Shown here: one piece after another, positions 15,801 to 24,513 of the stretch | How the letters are laid out: each line of letters begins with the position of its first letter | How positions within the stretch are numbered: the stretch's first letter is position 1 | Assembly: GCA_020628645.1 (NCBI GenBank) | Contig: JAHDES010000002.1 | Location: 218,832-282,831 of the forward strand | DNA from: Saprospiraceae bacterium | GTDB lineage: Bacteria; Bacteroidota; Bacteroidia; Chitinophagales; Saprospiraceae | Length of the DNA stretch: 64,000 nt | Direction: 5' to 3' | Notes under the pieces: model-generated | What the model was told of the DNA's origin: nothing | The model's database searches: none | What the model saw: only the letters and a program-made list of their open reading frames with translations | Position numbers and translations under genes: made by a program

Positions 15801-17198
15801 ATGAATTTTGATTTAATCGTTATAGGAAGTGGCCCTGGGGGTTATCCTGCTGCCATTCGTGCTTCTCAATTGGGGATGAAAGTTGCTGTGGTTGAACGAG
15901 AATCCTTAGGAGGTATCTGTTTAAATTGGGGATGTATTCCTACCAAAGCCTTACTCAAAAGTGCACAAGTTTTTGAATATATTCAACATGCTTCCGATTA
16001 TGGAATTAATGTAGGAAGTGCAGAAGCTGATTTTTCTGGTATGGTTAAACGTTCTCGTGGGGTAGCGGAAGGAATGAGTAAAGGGATTAATTTTCTATTT
16101 CGTAAAAACAAAATTACGGTTCTTGAAGGAAATGGGAAATTAGCCAGAGGCAAAAAAGTAGAAGTAACGGCTGCTGATGGTACAAAACAAACTTACGAAG
16201 CTAAAAATATTATTATTGCTACAGGAGGTCGTGCCCGTCAATTACCCAATCTTCCCATAGATGAGAAAAAAATAATTGGTTACCGCCAAGCCATGACCCT
16301 TCCAAAACAACCAAAGAAAATGGTAGTAGTAGGAGCAGGGGCCATTGGGGTAGAGTTTGCTTATTTTTATAATGCAATAGGTACAGAAGTTACCATTGTA
16401 GAATTTATGGAACAAGGACTCGTACCGCGTGAAGATGCAGATGTATCAAAAGAACTTACTAAAGTTTTCAAAAAAGCGGGTATTAAAGTACTTGCCAATA
16501 CGTCGGTAGAAAAAGTAGAAACCAAAGGTAGAGGATGTACAGTTCACACTAAAAGTAGAAAAGACGGAAAAGAAGAAGAAATCAAATGTGATGTAGTTTT
16601 ATCAGCTGTTGGAGTTACTCCAAATACTGAAAATATTGGTTTAGAAGTTTTAGGGATTCAAACGGATCGAGGATTAGTAAAAGTAGATGAATACTACCAA
16701 ACGAATGTAACTGGAATTTATGCCATTGGAGATGTAGTAGCAGGACAAGCACTCGCGCATGTGGCTACAGCAGAAGGAATTATTTGTGTTGAAAAAATGG
16801 CAGGACATAACCCTGAACCTTTAGACTATAATAATATTCCAGGTTGTACCTATTGTATCCCTGAAATTGCTTCCGTTGGCTATACCGAACAAGCGGCTAA
16901 GGAAGCAGGCTACGAAATAAAGGTGGGTAAATTTCCATTTTCAGCTTCTGGAAAAGCAAGTGCCGCTGGTGCAAAAAGTGGTTTCGTAAAAGTGATTTTT
17001 GATGCAAAATATGGCGAATTTTTAGGAGCGCACATGATAGGAGCAAACGTAACTGAGATGATTGCAGAAGTAGTCGCTGCCAGAAAATTAGAAACTACAG
17101 GACACGAAATTATTAAAACAGTACATCCGCATCCTACTATGAGTGAAGCAGTTATGGAAGCTGCTGCTGCTGCTTATGATGAAGTGATTCATCTTTAA
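15801..17198 (+). CDS. lpdA: dihydrolipoyl dehydrogenase (E3)
   Basis: A 465-aa flavoprotein disulfide reductase that reoxidises dihydrolipoyl groups of 2-oxoacid dehydrogenase complexes or the glycine cleavage system with NAD+. It has the FAD GxGxxG at 9-14, the redox pair Cys40/Cys45 in GGICLNWGCIPTK, the NAD-binding VVVGAGAIGVEF near 180, the second FAD motif GIYAIGDV, and the C-terminal catalytic HPHPTMSEA. The interface part contains an unusual GAKSGFVKVIFD segment but all key residues are present. It is a single-gene unit with its own promoter and terminator. Confidence 0.96.
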   Translation: MNFDLIVIGSGPGGYPAAIRASQLGMKVAVVERESLGGICLNWGCIPTKALLKSAQVFEYIQHASDYGINVGSAEADFSGMVKRSRGVAEGMSKGINFLFRKNKITVLEGNGKLARGKKVEVTAADGTKQTYEAKNIIIATGGRARQLPNLPIDEKKIIGYRQAMTLPKQPKKMVVVGAGAIGVEFAYFYNAIGTEVTIVEFMEQGLVPREDADVSKELTKVFKKAGIKVLANTSVEKVETKGRGCTVHTKSRKDGKEEEIKCDVVLSAVGVTPNTENIGLEVLGIQTDRGLVKVDEYYQTNVTGIYAIGDVVAGQALAHVATAEGIICVEKMAGHNPEPLDYNNIPGCTYCIPEIASVGYTEQAAKEAGYEIKVGKFPFSASGKASAAGAKSGFVKVIFDAKYGEFLGAHMIGANVTEMIAEVVAARKLETTGHEIIKTVHPHPTMSEAVMEAAAAAYDEVIHL

Positions 17199-17220
17199 TA
17201 TTTTAGAAAAAATAGGATTA

Positions 17221-17260
17221 AAAAAAGTGTTTCTGAATTAACATAAGAAACACTTTTTTT
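17221..17260 (+). terminator. rho-independent terminator after lpdA
   Basis: AAAAAAGTGTTTCT pairs perfectly with AGAAACACTTTTTT over 14 bp, with an 11-base loop. The T run makes it work on the + strand. It lies 22 bases after lpdA. Confidence 0.9.
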
Positions 17261-17308
17261 ATATGAAAGATTTCTTTTATATTTACACCATAACGGATTA
17301 CGGATACT

Positions 17309-17929
17309 ATGAACACACTACACACACTAATCATAGGGTTTGCCCTATGTATGCTAATTCCTTTTGGCATATCTGGGCAGACAAAACAGCCGATAAGAGA
17401 TTCTCTTTTATCAACGATCAATCAGTTGGAGTATGAAGAAAAAATTAGATTTTTTGAATTTTTCCTTCAAGTTACTCAACAAGATATTAATTCTATCATT
17501 GAAAGAAATACCCCTCATCTTACTGAATCCGATAAATTATTGTTGCTGCATTATGCACAAGATTTAAGTATTAAAAAAGGCAAACAGTTGTACACGCAAA
17601 CTGAATGCCTCCAAGCTTCTCACAACTTTGGAAGAGTAAAAGCAGGTGAATTGATTGAATATCAATTTTACATTAAAAATATAGGACATCAACCTCTATT
17701 TTTTCATCATGCTAATTCTTCCAACCACATAAAAATTAATTTTCCTAAATATCCCATTCCTCCTAAGCATACGGCAATTATTAATGTTTTTCTTAATACT
17801 CAAAGTTTGTATGGTACGATAAAAGAAGGTATCATTTTAGAAAATAATAGCGAACCCAATTTCAGGGAATTACTTTACATTCAGGGAGAGGTCATCCCAA
17901 GCGATTACAATATAGGACGAAATAAGTAG
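17309..17929 (+). CDS. exported protein with DUF1573-like beta domain
   Basis: A 206-aa protein with a signal peptide (about 1-23, ending SGQ). The N-terminal half is helical. Residues about 100-195 read FGRVKAGELIEYQFYIKNIG and then PLFFHHAN, typical of the DUF1573/HYDIN-like Ig fold in which F..v..Ge...f.f.N.G is conserved. Exported single-domain DUF1573 proteins are common in Bacteroidota, and their role is unknown. It stands alone between lpdA and pruA. Confidence 0.75.
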   Translation: MNTLHTLIIGFALCMLIPFGISGQTKQPIRDSLLSTINQLEYEEKIRFFEFFLQVTQQDINSIIERNTPHLTESDKLLLLHYAQDLSIKKGKQLYTQTECLQASHNFGRVKAGELIEYQFYIKNIGHQPLFFHHANSSNHIKINFPKYPIPPKHTAIINVFLNTQSLYGTIKEGIILENNSEPNFRELLYIQGEVIPSDYNIGRNK

Positions 17930-18064
17930 GAAAAAACTTTCCTGCTTTCTCCTTTTTAAGTATTAATACTAACCTACGACCATTCATAAATATAGGGGTA
18001 ACTTATGATTAGCTCTGCTTTTTTAATTTTTGTCCCGTACTAAAAAATTATCTAAGAAAAATCC

Positions 18065-18072
18065 TACATTTG
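18065..18072 (+). promoter_or_regulatory. -7 box (TAnnTTTG) for pruA
   Basis: TACATTTG matches the consensus exactly, 72 bases before the pruA ATG. A TTTG at 18029 is too far for an ideal -33 box. Confidence 0.5.
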
Positions 18073-18144
18073 TGGCGTATCTTATTATTCACGAAAATTG
18101 AAAATAATAGGATACATTTTAAGTTCAATTAAAACCAAATTTTT

Positions 18145-19776
18145 ATGGCAAATGCATTTTTCGAAGTTCCTATAGCAACAAATGAACCTGTTTTAAGTTA
18201 TCGGGCAGGATCTCTGGAAAAAGCTAACTTAAAGGCCGCACTAGCTTCTTGTAAATCTAATGAAGTTAGCATTCCTATGGTCATTAATGGAAAGGCTGTT
18301 CATACAGATAATAAAATTTCTTTATATCCACCACATGAGATTAATCATTGTTTGGGGCATTTCTCTAAAGGTGATTCTTCACATGTAAAAGCTGCTATTG
18401 ATGCTGCCTTAAAAGCTAAAGCAGATTGGGAGACGATGGATTGGCATCAACGCGCTTCCATTTTTCTAAAAGCTGCTGATTTAATAGCTGGCCCGTATCG
18501 TGCTCGTATGAGTGCTGCCACTATGCTTGGGCAATCAAAAAATGTATATCAAGCAGAAATTGATTGTATTGCAGAATTAGTCGATTTTCTTAGATTCAAT
18601 GTGCAATATGTTACTGAAATTTATGCGCAGCAACCTGAAAGTACGGATAAAATTTGGAATCGATTAGAATATCGTCCCTTAGAAGGTTTCGTTTTTGCAA
18701 TTACACCTTTCAATTTCACGGCGATTGCTGGCAATCTTTGTGCGGCACCTGCTATGTTAGGAAATACCATTGTTTGGAAACCTGCGGAGACACAAATCTA
18801 TTCTGCTCAATTAATTATGGAAATTTTTGAAGAAGCAGGATTACCTCCCGGAGTTATCAATCTCATTTTTGTAGATGGCCCAGTGGCAGGAGATGTAGTT
18901 TTTAATCATCCAGATTTTGCAGGATTACATTTTACAGGTTCTACAAAAGTGTTCCAATCTTTGTGGGCAACTATAGGAAATAATATTGGTAAGTATCGTT
19001 CTTATCCTAGAATAGTAGGGGAAACTGGTGGTAAAGATTTTGTGGTGGCGCATTCATCTGCACATCCTGAAGAAGTCGCTACTGCTTTAGCGAGAGGTGC
19101 ATTTGAATATCAAGGACAAAAATGCTCGGCGGCATCTCGTGCTTATATTCCTAAAAATATCTGGCGTTCGGTGAAAAAACATCTAATGGAACAAGTAAAG
19201 TCTTTTAAGATGGGTACGGTAGAAGATTTTACTAATTTTGTAAATGCAGTAATAGACGAACGTGCATTTGATAAGATTACAAACTACATAGCAGAAGTCA
19301 AAAAATCCAAAGACGCAGAAATTATTGTTGGAGGAGATTATTCCAAAAAAGAAGGTTATTTCATTGAGCCTACCGTTATTGTTGCCAATGACCCCAAGTA
19401 CACAACGATGTGTGAAGAAATATTTGGTCCAGTATTAACGATTTATGTCTATGAGACTAAAGAGTTTGAAAAAACCTTAGCATTAGTGGATGATACCTCT
19501 CCTTATGCTTTGACAGGATCTATTTTTGCTAAAGATCGAAGAGCAATTGCATTTGCAGAAGAAAAATTGCGCCATTCAGCAGGTAATTTTTACATCAATG
19601 ATAAACCTACTGGAGCGGTAGTAGGACAACAACCCTTTGGTGGAGGAAGAGCTTCTGGTACGAATGACAAAGCAGGTTCAATTCTCAATTTATTCCGTTG
19701 GATTTCTCCACGTACGATTAAAGAAAATTTAGTACCTCCTAGAGATTATCGCTATCCATTTTTGGAAGAGGCGTAA
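18145..19776 (+). CDS. pruA: L-glutamate gamma-semialdehyde (P5C) dehydrogenase
   Basis: A 543-aa aldehyde dehydrogenase that oxidises glutamate semialdehyde, formed from proline via P5C, to glutamate with NAD+. The catalytic Cys327 is in GQKCSAASRAY and the general base Glu293 in VGETGGKDF. The substrate and cofactor strands FAITPFNFTAIAGN and LHFTGSTKVF are typical of the eukaryotic-type P5CDH (ALDH4), whose length also matches. No PutA proline dehydrogenase domain is fused, and no proline dehydrogenase gene lies nearby, so the pathway partner is elsewhere. Own promoter box and a very strong terminator. Confidence 0.95.
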   Translation: MANAFFEVPIATNEPVLSYRAGSLEKANLKAALASCKSNEVSIPMVINGKAVHTDNKISLYPPHEINHCLGHFSKGDSSHVKAAIDAALKAKADWETMDWHQRASIFLKAADLIAGPYRARMSAATMLGQSKNVYQAEIDCIAELVDFLRFNVQYVTEIYAQQPESTDKIWNRLEYRPLEGFVFAITPFNFTAIAGNLCAAPAMLGNTIVWKPAETQIYSAQLIMEIFEEAGLPPGVINLIFVDGPVAGDVVFNHPDFAGLHFTGSTKVFQSLWATIGNNIGKYRSYPRIVGETGGKDFVVAHSSAHPEEVATALARGAFEYQGQKCSAASRAYIPKNIWRSVKKHLMEQVKSFKMGTVEDFTNFVNAVIDERAFDKITNYIAEVKKSKDAEIIVGGDYSKKEGYFIEPTVIVANDPKYTTMCEEIFGPVLTIYVYETKEFEKTLALVDDTSPYALTGSIFAKDRRAIAFAEEKLRHSAGNFYINDKPTGAVVGQQPFGGGRASGTNDKAGSILNLFRWISPRTIKENLVPPRDYRYPFLEEA

Positions 19777-19793
19777 CTGAAAAGTAAATTATA

Positions 19794-19832
19794 AACAAAA
19801 AAGCCTTCGTCATTGACGAAGGCTTTTTTGTT
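19794..19832. terminator. bidirectional terminator between pruA and the exonuclease-like gene
   Basis: A perfect 18-bp stem, AACAAAAAAGCCTTCGTC with its complement, has an ATT loop. Its A and T runs serve both strands. It sits between convergent genes. Confidence 0.93.
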
Positions 19833-19852
19833 ATCTGTAATATCTAAAATTA

Positions 19853-20764
19853 TTATTCTGCTGGAGGAGTTTCAGAAGCCGAAGCATCTTCTGAAGCTGG
19901 AGTTGATTCAACTGTTTCAGCAGCAGTTTCTTCGGTTTTAGCTTCTTCCGCTTTAGGCGCTTCAGTTGCTTTGGTTTCTTCTTCTTTTGTACCTTCTGTT
20001 TCTTCTTTCAGTTTGGCTAGTTCTGCTTCTTTAGCCTTTTTCTCTTCTTGCTGAATTTGTATTTTATTTAATATTAAAGCAGCTTTCATTAAGAAGTCGT
20101 CCTTGTGTTCAAAATATTCTTGATGAACCATCAATAAACGAGCTGCATCATAAGCGGCTGACTTTGGTCTTAATTGACGACCAGCAATTGGATGTACGAA
20201 GAAGTTGAGATTATTTGAACGAAGTGAATTTGGTGTTTGTTCAAATCCAGTAACTACAGATAATTTATTCAAAGAGAATAAGTAGTTACATTCTTTATTA
20301 AGAACTCGCTGTAAATCCAAAATATTACAATATTTGAAATCTACACCTGCACGTTCACATAAGAACAAATCTCGTCTCCCATCAAAAGTTACAAGGTCTC
20401 TTACACGATATTTACGAAGGTTCTTCATCAAGAAACCTTTGATGTAACGTTTAACGCCTCGACTTTTCTTGAATTCAAAGTCTAGATCACGTTCTTCCAA
20501 TTTGAAATCTTCGTGAAAACGTTGTTTTTTGCGTGTTTTAAGATTGGTAACGTACTTGATACGACCAAGTGTGTGCCCGAGTTCATTAACTTTAGTATTA
20601 ACAAAAACGACATTTACATCCGCATTGATAGAAAGACTTTCGACGAAAATCTTCTTAGAATGTGGCTCAAAAACTAAGAGTGAAATATCACTAATCACGA
20701 AGTAGTTCGGGTACCCTCCGTAAATGTTTCCGTATTTGAGCTCTAAAAAAGCTATGTTATCCAT
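19853..20764 (-). CDS. degenerate DnaQ-like exonuclease-fold protein with acidic Ala/Glu/Thr tail
   Basis: A 303-aa protein. Residues 1 to about 235 look like a DEDD 3'-5' exonuclease fold: Exo I position FLELKYG at 5-11, Exo II-like VTFDGRRDLFL, and Exo III-like SAAYDAARLL. The Exo I D-x-E is replaced by E-x-K, and the Exo III His is not seen, so two or more catalytic positions are lost. The C-terminal tail of about 60 residues is almost only Glu, Ala, Thr, Lys, Ser and Pro. It may be a nucleic-acid or protein binding relic rather than a nuclease. This fold call is tentative. It is an isolated gene with a -7 box. Confidence 0.75.
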   Translation of the reverse strand: MDNIAFLELKYGNIYGGYPNYFVISDISLLVFEPHSKKIFVESLSINADVNVVFVNTKVNELGHTLGRIKYVTNLKTRKKQRFHEDFKLEERDLDFEFKKSRGVKRYIKGFLMKNLRKYRVRDLVTFDGRRDLFLCERAGVDFKYCNILDLQRVLNKECNYLFSLNKLSVVTGFEQTPNSLRSNNLNFFVHPIAGRQLRPKSAAYDAARLLMVHQEYFEHKDDFLMKAALILNKIQIQQEEKKAKEAELAKLKEETEGTKEEETKATEAPKAEEAKTEETAAETVESTPASEDASASETPPAE

Positions 20765-21069
20765 AAGTATTACTGCGTTGAAGTTGCAAATGTAAGCAAT
20801 TTTTAATAGTAATAAATATTGCGTTCAGTTTATTTTATAAAAAAATTCAATACGTTTTGGGTCTTCATTGAAAAACTATCTTTTCATTACATAATTCAAC
20901 GCACGGTTCGTTTTGTGATTGAAGTAAGATTGCCTTTTGTACGTTAATAAGATAAATTTTGATACCTTTCCACAACAAAAAAATATCCATATTACGATCA
21001 AAGATAATAATTCCGTGGATTATAAAGACGATTCCTATTATTTTTGAGAAGATTATTTTTATTTAATTT
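20765..21069. other. 305-base intergenic region
   Basis: It separates the divergent exonuclease-like and GNAT genes. Apart from the minus-strand -7 box at 20787-20794 I see no ORF, RNA, repeat or strong hairpin. It is about 70% A+T. Confidence 0.6.
20787..20794 (-). promoter_or_regulatory. -7 box (TAnnTTTG) for the exonuclease-like gene
   Basis: The minus strand reads TACATTTG, an exact consensus match, 22 bases before the ATG at 20764. Confidence 0.5.
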
Positions 21070-21615
21070 ATGCATCTATCGCAAACCTACCAATTGAAAA
21101 GTGGAAACACACTACTTATTCGCCCTATTGAGATAAGGGATGCGACTGCTTTTATACGCTTAGTTGCGAATATACTTACCACGACTCCTTTTACCCTTAC
21201 ACAAATAAATGAGCTAGATCAAAATGTAAAAGCGCAAGAAGAATGGATTGCTTCTTATATCAAAAACATCAACTGGGTTGTTTTTGTTGCTGAATTAGAA
21301 GGACAACTCGTTGGGAATATTGATTTTCAAAATAATAGAAAATTGCGCAATCAACATTCAGGTGAGTTTGGAATGGGCGTACATGCTGATTTTAGAGGAA
21401 TAGGTATAGGAAAATTCCTGTTGAATCATTTTTTAGATTGGGCTGAAGAAAATCCAATTCTTGAAAAAATTAATTTAATGGTCATGAAAACGAATATGCA
21501 TGCTTTTCAACTGTATAAAAATGCTGGTTTTATTTATCAAGGCATTCATCCTAAAGCGATTCGAATCAATGAAAATGAATATGTTGATGTTATAGAAATG
21601 TACAAATGGGTATAA
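21070..21615 (+). CDS. GNAT family N-acetyltransferase (RimJ/RimL-like)
   Basis: A 181-aa acetyl-CoA-dependent transferase. The acetyl-CoA pyrophosphate loop RGIGIG is at 109-114 within MGVHADFRGIGIGKFLLNH. The later MKTNMHAFQLYKNAGF is motif B, where acetyl-CoA meets the acceptor. Such proteins acetylate protein N termini, polyamines or small molecules; the substrate cannot be inferred. It lies 34 bases before the LytS-type kinase gene and could be cotranscribed with it. Confidence 0.9.
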   Translation: MHLSQTYQLKSGNTLLIRPIEIRDATAFIRLVANILTTTPFTLTQINELDQNVKAQEEWIASYIKNINWVVFVAELEGQLVGNIDFQNNRKLRNQHSGEFGMGVHADFRGIGIGKFLLNHFLDWAEENPILEKINLMVMKTNMHAFQLYKNAGFIYQGIHPKAIRINENEYVDVIEMYKWV

Positions 21616-21649
21616 GCATAAGCCTCAGTTAATTATTGAACATAAATTT

Positions 21650-22885
21650 ATGTCTACAACTAAAGTATTAGAAGAAGAAATTAAGGAAATACGGAAAATT
21701 CCGCTGCAACGATTACGAATTTATCGTTGGTTGCAACAAGAACACATACAACATTCTTTGTTTTGGGTTGGAATTTTTTTAGTGGTGTTTAGTTTTTTTG
21801 CGATCCATGCTTGGTATCAAAATATGATAACAGGGGTAGAAATTCAGTCTCCTTTTTGGATTGAATTTTTTATACAATCGAATAATCTTCCACGTTTCCA
21901 GTCATTTTTACATGTATTTATTGAATCCTTAGTCTATACGATTATTATAGCGATTCCTGTTTACGTAAACTTTTTTGCGCTGTATAAAAATAATAATGTC
22001 TTTAGTTTTATTCGGAATAGAATGCGTAAAGGTGAACAAGAGGGTTGGGGCTTGATTCTGTTTATAATAGGAAGTGGTATTATTGCTTTTTTATTTGCGT
22101 TTCCTATTTATTTCTTTTTTCACGAATATTTGGTAATTATAGAATCAAGGCATTGGTCCCATACTTTTGTTGTTATCTTACTGTTAACTATAGTGACCGC
22201 CGCATTATCTAATAATAATGCTGAAATGGAACGGATTCGTGATTTAGAACGATTAGAACGCTTAAAAGTGATTGAAGATCGAAAACGTGCAGAAGAGAAG
22301 CTAAATTTCTTGAAGAAACAAATTCGTCCTCATTTTTTATTTAATACGCTTCAAAATCTACAAATTCTTGCCAAAAAGAAATCGGATGATCTTCCTCAAT
22401 TGATGCTTCAGTTAAGTACCTTATTGCGTTATTTGATTTATAGAACAGATGCTGAAAAAGTTAGTTTATTGGATGAGTTGGATTTTATTGAAAGTTATAT
22501 TGACCTTAAATCCTTTCAAAAAAGTCCTTCTACAGTAGTATCCTTCACTAAAAAGGGAGAATTTACCCCACATTTAAAGATTGCTCCAATGGTTTTACTT
22601 AATATTATAGAAAATTGTTTTAAACATGCAAGTAGTACAGCAGATGGACAAGAATTTATTCATATCAATTTGAATGTACAAGGACATTATCTAGATTTAG
22701 AAACTAGAAATACCTTTCAGAATAACATTCAAAATGAAGCTTATATGAATGAATTCAAAGATGGGGGAGTAGGTTTGCAAAGTACTAAAGAAATCTTGAA
22801 AATGGTTTATAAAGAAAGTTTTCTTTGGAATCAATTTGCGGAAGATAATGTGTATGTTTCACAATTACGTTTACCTTTGATGTAG
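21650..22885 (+). CDS. LytS/YehU-type sensor histidine kinase
   Basis: A 411-aa membrane kinase. About four hydrophobic segments occupy 35-185, followed by a charged coiled coil (about 190-220). The His_kinase domain (PF06580 type) has the phospho-acceptor His228 in KKQIRPHFLFNTLQNL and the conserved LLRYLIYR and ENCFKHA boxes. It lacks a periplasmic sensor domain of any size, so it may sense through its membrane part. It forms a pair with the LytTR regulator 19 bases downstream; such pairs are abundant in Bacteroidota. Confidence 0.93.
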   Translation: MSTTKVLEEEIKEIRKIPLQRLRIYRWLQQEHIQHSLFWVGIFLVVFSFFAIHAWYQNMITGVEIQSPFWIEFFIQSNNLPRFQSFLHVFIESLVYTIIIAIPVYVNFFALYKNNNVFSFIRNRMRKGEQEGWGLILFIIGSGIIAFLFAFPIYFFFHEYLVIIESRHWSHTFVVILLLTIVTAALSNNNAEMERIRDLERLERLKVIEDRKRAEEKLNFLKKQIRPHFLFNTLQNLQILAKKKSDDLPQLMLQLSTLLRYLIYRTDAEKVSLLDELDFIESYIDLKSFQKSPSTVVSFTKKGEFTPHLKIAPMVLLNIIENCFKHASSTADGQEFIHINLNVQGHYLDLETRNTFQNNIQNEAYMNEFKDGGVGLQSTKEILKMVYKESFLWNQFAEDNVYVSQLRLPLM

Positions 22886-22904
22886 TTCAATTATCTAATA
22901 GTTT

Positions 22905-23660
22905 ATGAGAAATACATTTAATTATATCATAGTTGAAGATGAGCCTTTACAATTGGAAAACCTAACGGATATGTTAGGCAAACGCTTAGATTTGGTCAAT
23001 CAAGGGGGCTTCTATAATGCGGCATCTGCCTTTCAGTTTTTAACACAAACAGAACGTGCAAGCATAGATATTCTCTTTTTAGATGTACAAATGCCTGGAC
23101 AAAGTGGCTTTGATTTATTGGGTTCTATTAAGAATATAGCGGATTATCCAAAGGTGATTATCGTTTCAGCCCATGAAGAATATGCCTTAGAAAGTTATAA
23201 TTATGCAGTAACAGATTATGTGACCAAGCCTGTTCAAGAAAATCGTTTGTATCGTGCTGTAGATAAAGCAATAGAAGAGATAAAATCCACTAACTATTTG
23301 AAAGTCAATGATAAAACAGTAGATTATTTTATCTTAAATGTAGGTAAAAAAGAAATCAAAATTCATTATGATGAACTTATCTACTGTGAAAGTAAAGGAA
23401 ATGATGTGATTTATTATACCGAAACAAGTAGCTATTCCACAAGAGAAAGTTTGAAAGTACGAGAAGCCGAATTGCCAGCAAACCAATTTATGCGGATTCA
23501 AAATAGTTTTATTGTCAATTTAGATCATTTGATTGGACATGAAGGCTTTAATAAAGTTATTCTTAGTTCTAGAAGGCAAAAAGAACCACTCGAAATTCAA
23601 ATTGGAGGACGAAAATTTCGAGAAGTTTTCAAAGCATGGTGGGATACTAATCGTGTTTAA
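22905..23660 (+). CDS. LytTR-family response regulator
   Basis: A 251-aa regulator. The receiver domain (about 7-125) has the phospho-acceptor Asp60 in ILFLDVQMPGQSG, acidic residues Glu11-Asp12 and a late Lys in VTKP. The LytTR DNA-binding domain (about 150-250) has the typical YCESKGNDVIYYT and FMRIQNSFIVNLDHL motifs. It is partnered with the LytS-type kinase just upstream. Target genes are unknown; no obvious LytTR direct repeats were spotted nearby. It converges on the sirtuin gene with two bases between the stops. Confidence 0.94.
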   Translation: MRNTFNYIIVEDEPLQLENLTDMLGKRLDLVNQGGFYNAASAFQFLTQTERASIDILFLDVQMPGQSGFDLLGSIKNIADYPKVIIVSAHEEYALESYNYAVTDYVTKPVQENRLYRAVDKAIEEIKSTNYLKVNDKTVDYFILNVGKKEIKIHYDELIYCESKGNDVIYYTETSSYSTRESLKVREAELPANQFMRIQNSFIVNLDHLIGHEGFNKVILSSRRQKEPLEIQIGGRKFREVFKAWWDTNRV

Positions 23661-23662
23661 GA

Positions 23663-24367
23663 TTACGAGTTTGTTGATTTCAATAATTCATCTACAACTT
23701 TTCGTACACCTGTTGATCCAACTTCTTCAATAACAGTTAGGTTTTTTCGCTGACTCAATTCATAATTGATGGTAGGGCGAGGATCAATGTAATAAATAGG
23801 TGCGAAAGGAGGCGCATAACCCACCAGTCCTGCTGCTGGATACACTTGCATAGATGTACCTACGATGATGACGCATTCTGCTTCTACCATTATAGAAGCA
23901 GCTACTTCTAACATGGGCACCATTTCACCAAACCAAACGATATGAGGACGCATTTGATGTCCTTTTTCACATTTATCGCCTAACACTAAGTCACCTTTCC
24001 ATTCATAAACCAAAGAGGGATCGCCAAGTGATCGTACTTTCAATAATTCACCATGTAAATGAATAATTTGAGAACTACCAGCTCGTTCATGAAGATCATC
24101 TACATTTTGAGTGATGATATAGGTGTCATATTTTTCTTCTAACTCTACTAAGGCTTGATGTCCTGCATTGGGTTGTACTTCATGAAGTTGTTTTCGGCGT
24201 TGGTTATAGAAATCGAGGACTAGTTCTTTATTTCTATGCCATCCTTCAGGAGAAGCGACTTCCATCACATCATGTCCTTCCCATAAGCCATCCGCATCAC
24301 GAAAAGTTTTGATACCACTTTCAGCACTAATTCCTGCTCCTGTAATAACCACTAATTTTTTCTTCAT
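23663..24367 (-). CDS. cobB: NAD-dependent protein deacylase, SIR2 class III
   Basis: A 234-aa sirtuin that removes acyl groups from lysines, using NAD+. It has GAGISAESGI (10-19), FRDADGLW, the TQNVDDLHERAG motif and the catalytic His105 in HLHGEL. Tyr54 and Arg57 in FYNQRRKQ match the Y-x2-R pair that binds succinyl or malonyl groups in SIRT5/CobB, so it may be a desuccinylase. Only one Cys (133) remains of the four zinc ligands, so it lacks the structural zinc. It probably acts in the cytoplasm. Confidence 0.93.
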   Translation of the reverse strand: MKKKLVVITGAGISAESGIKTFRDADGLWEGHDVMEVASPEGWHRNKELVLDFYNQRRKQLHEVQPNAGHQALVELEEKYDTYIITQNVDDLHERAGSSQIIHLHGELLKVRSLGDPSLVYEWKGDLVLGDKCEKGHQMRPHIVWFGEMVPMLEVAASIMVEAECVIIVGTSMQVYPAAGLVGYAPPFAPIYYIDPRPTINYELSQRKNLTVIEEVGSTGVRKVVDELLKSTNS

Positions 24368-24422
24368 AATTTTTATTGGAAGTTATGAGGTTGAATATAA
24401 GCACAAGGTAAAAGAAATAAAA

Positions 24423-24458
24423 AAAGTTCCCAAATCCATCTACAGATAAGGGAACTTT
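24423..24458 (-). terminator. terminator after the anti-sigma-like gene
   Basis: AAAGTTCCC pairs with GGGAACTTT over 9 bp around an 18-base loop. On the minus strand it ends in a T run. It lies about 55 bases after the gene end at 24514. Confidence 0.75.
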
Positions 24459-24513
24459 GAATAGAGAGGTTAGTTAATAAGTTGCTTTATAGCGCAATTA
24501 TTGAATTTTAGGT

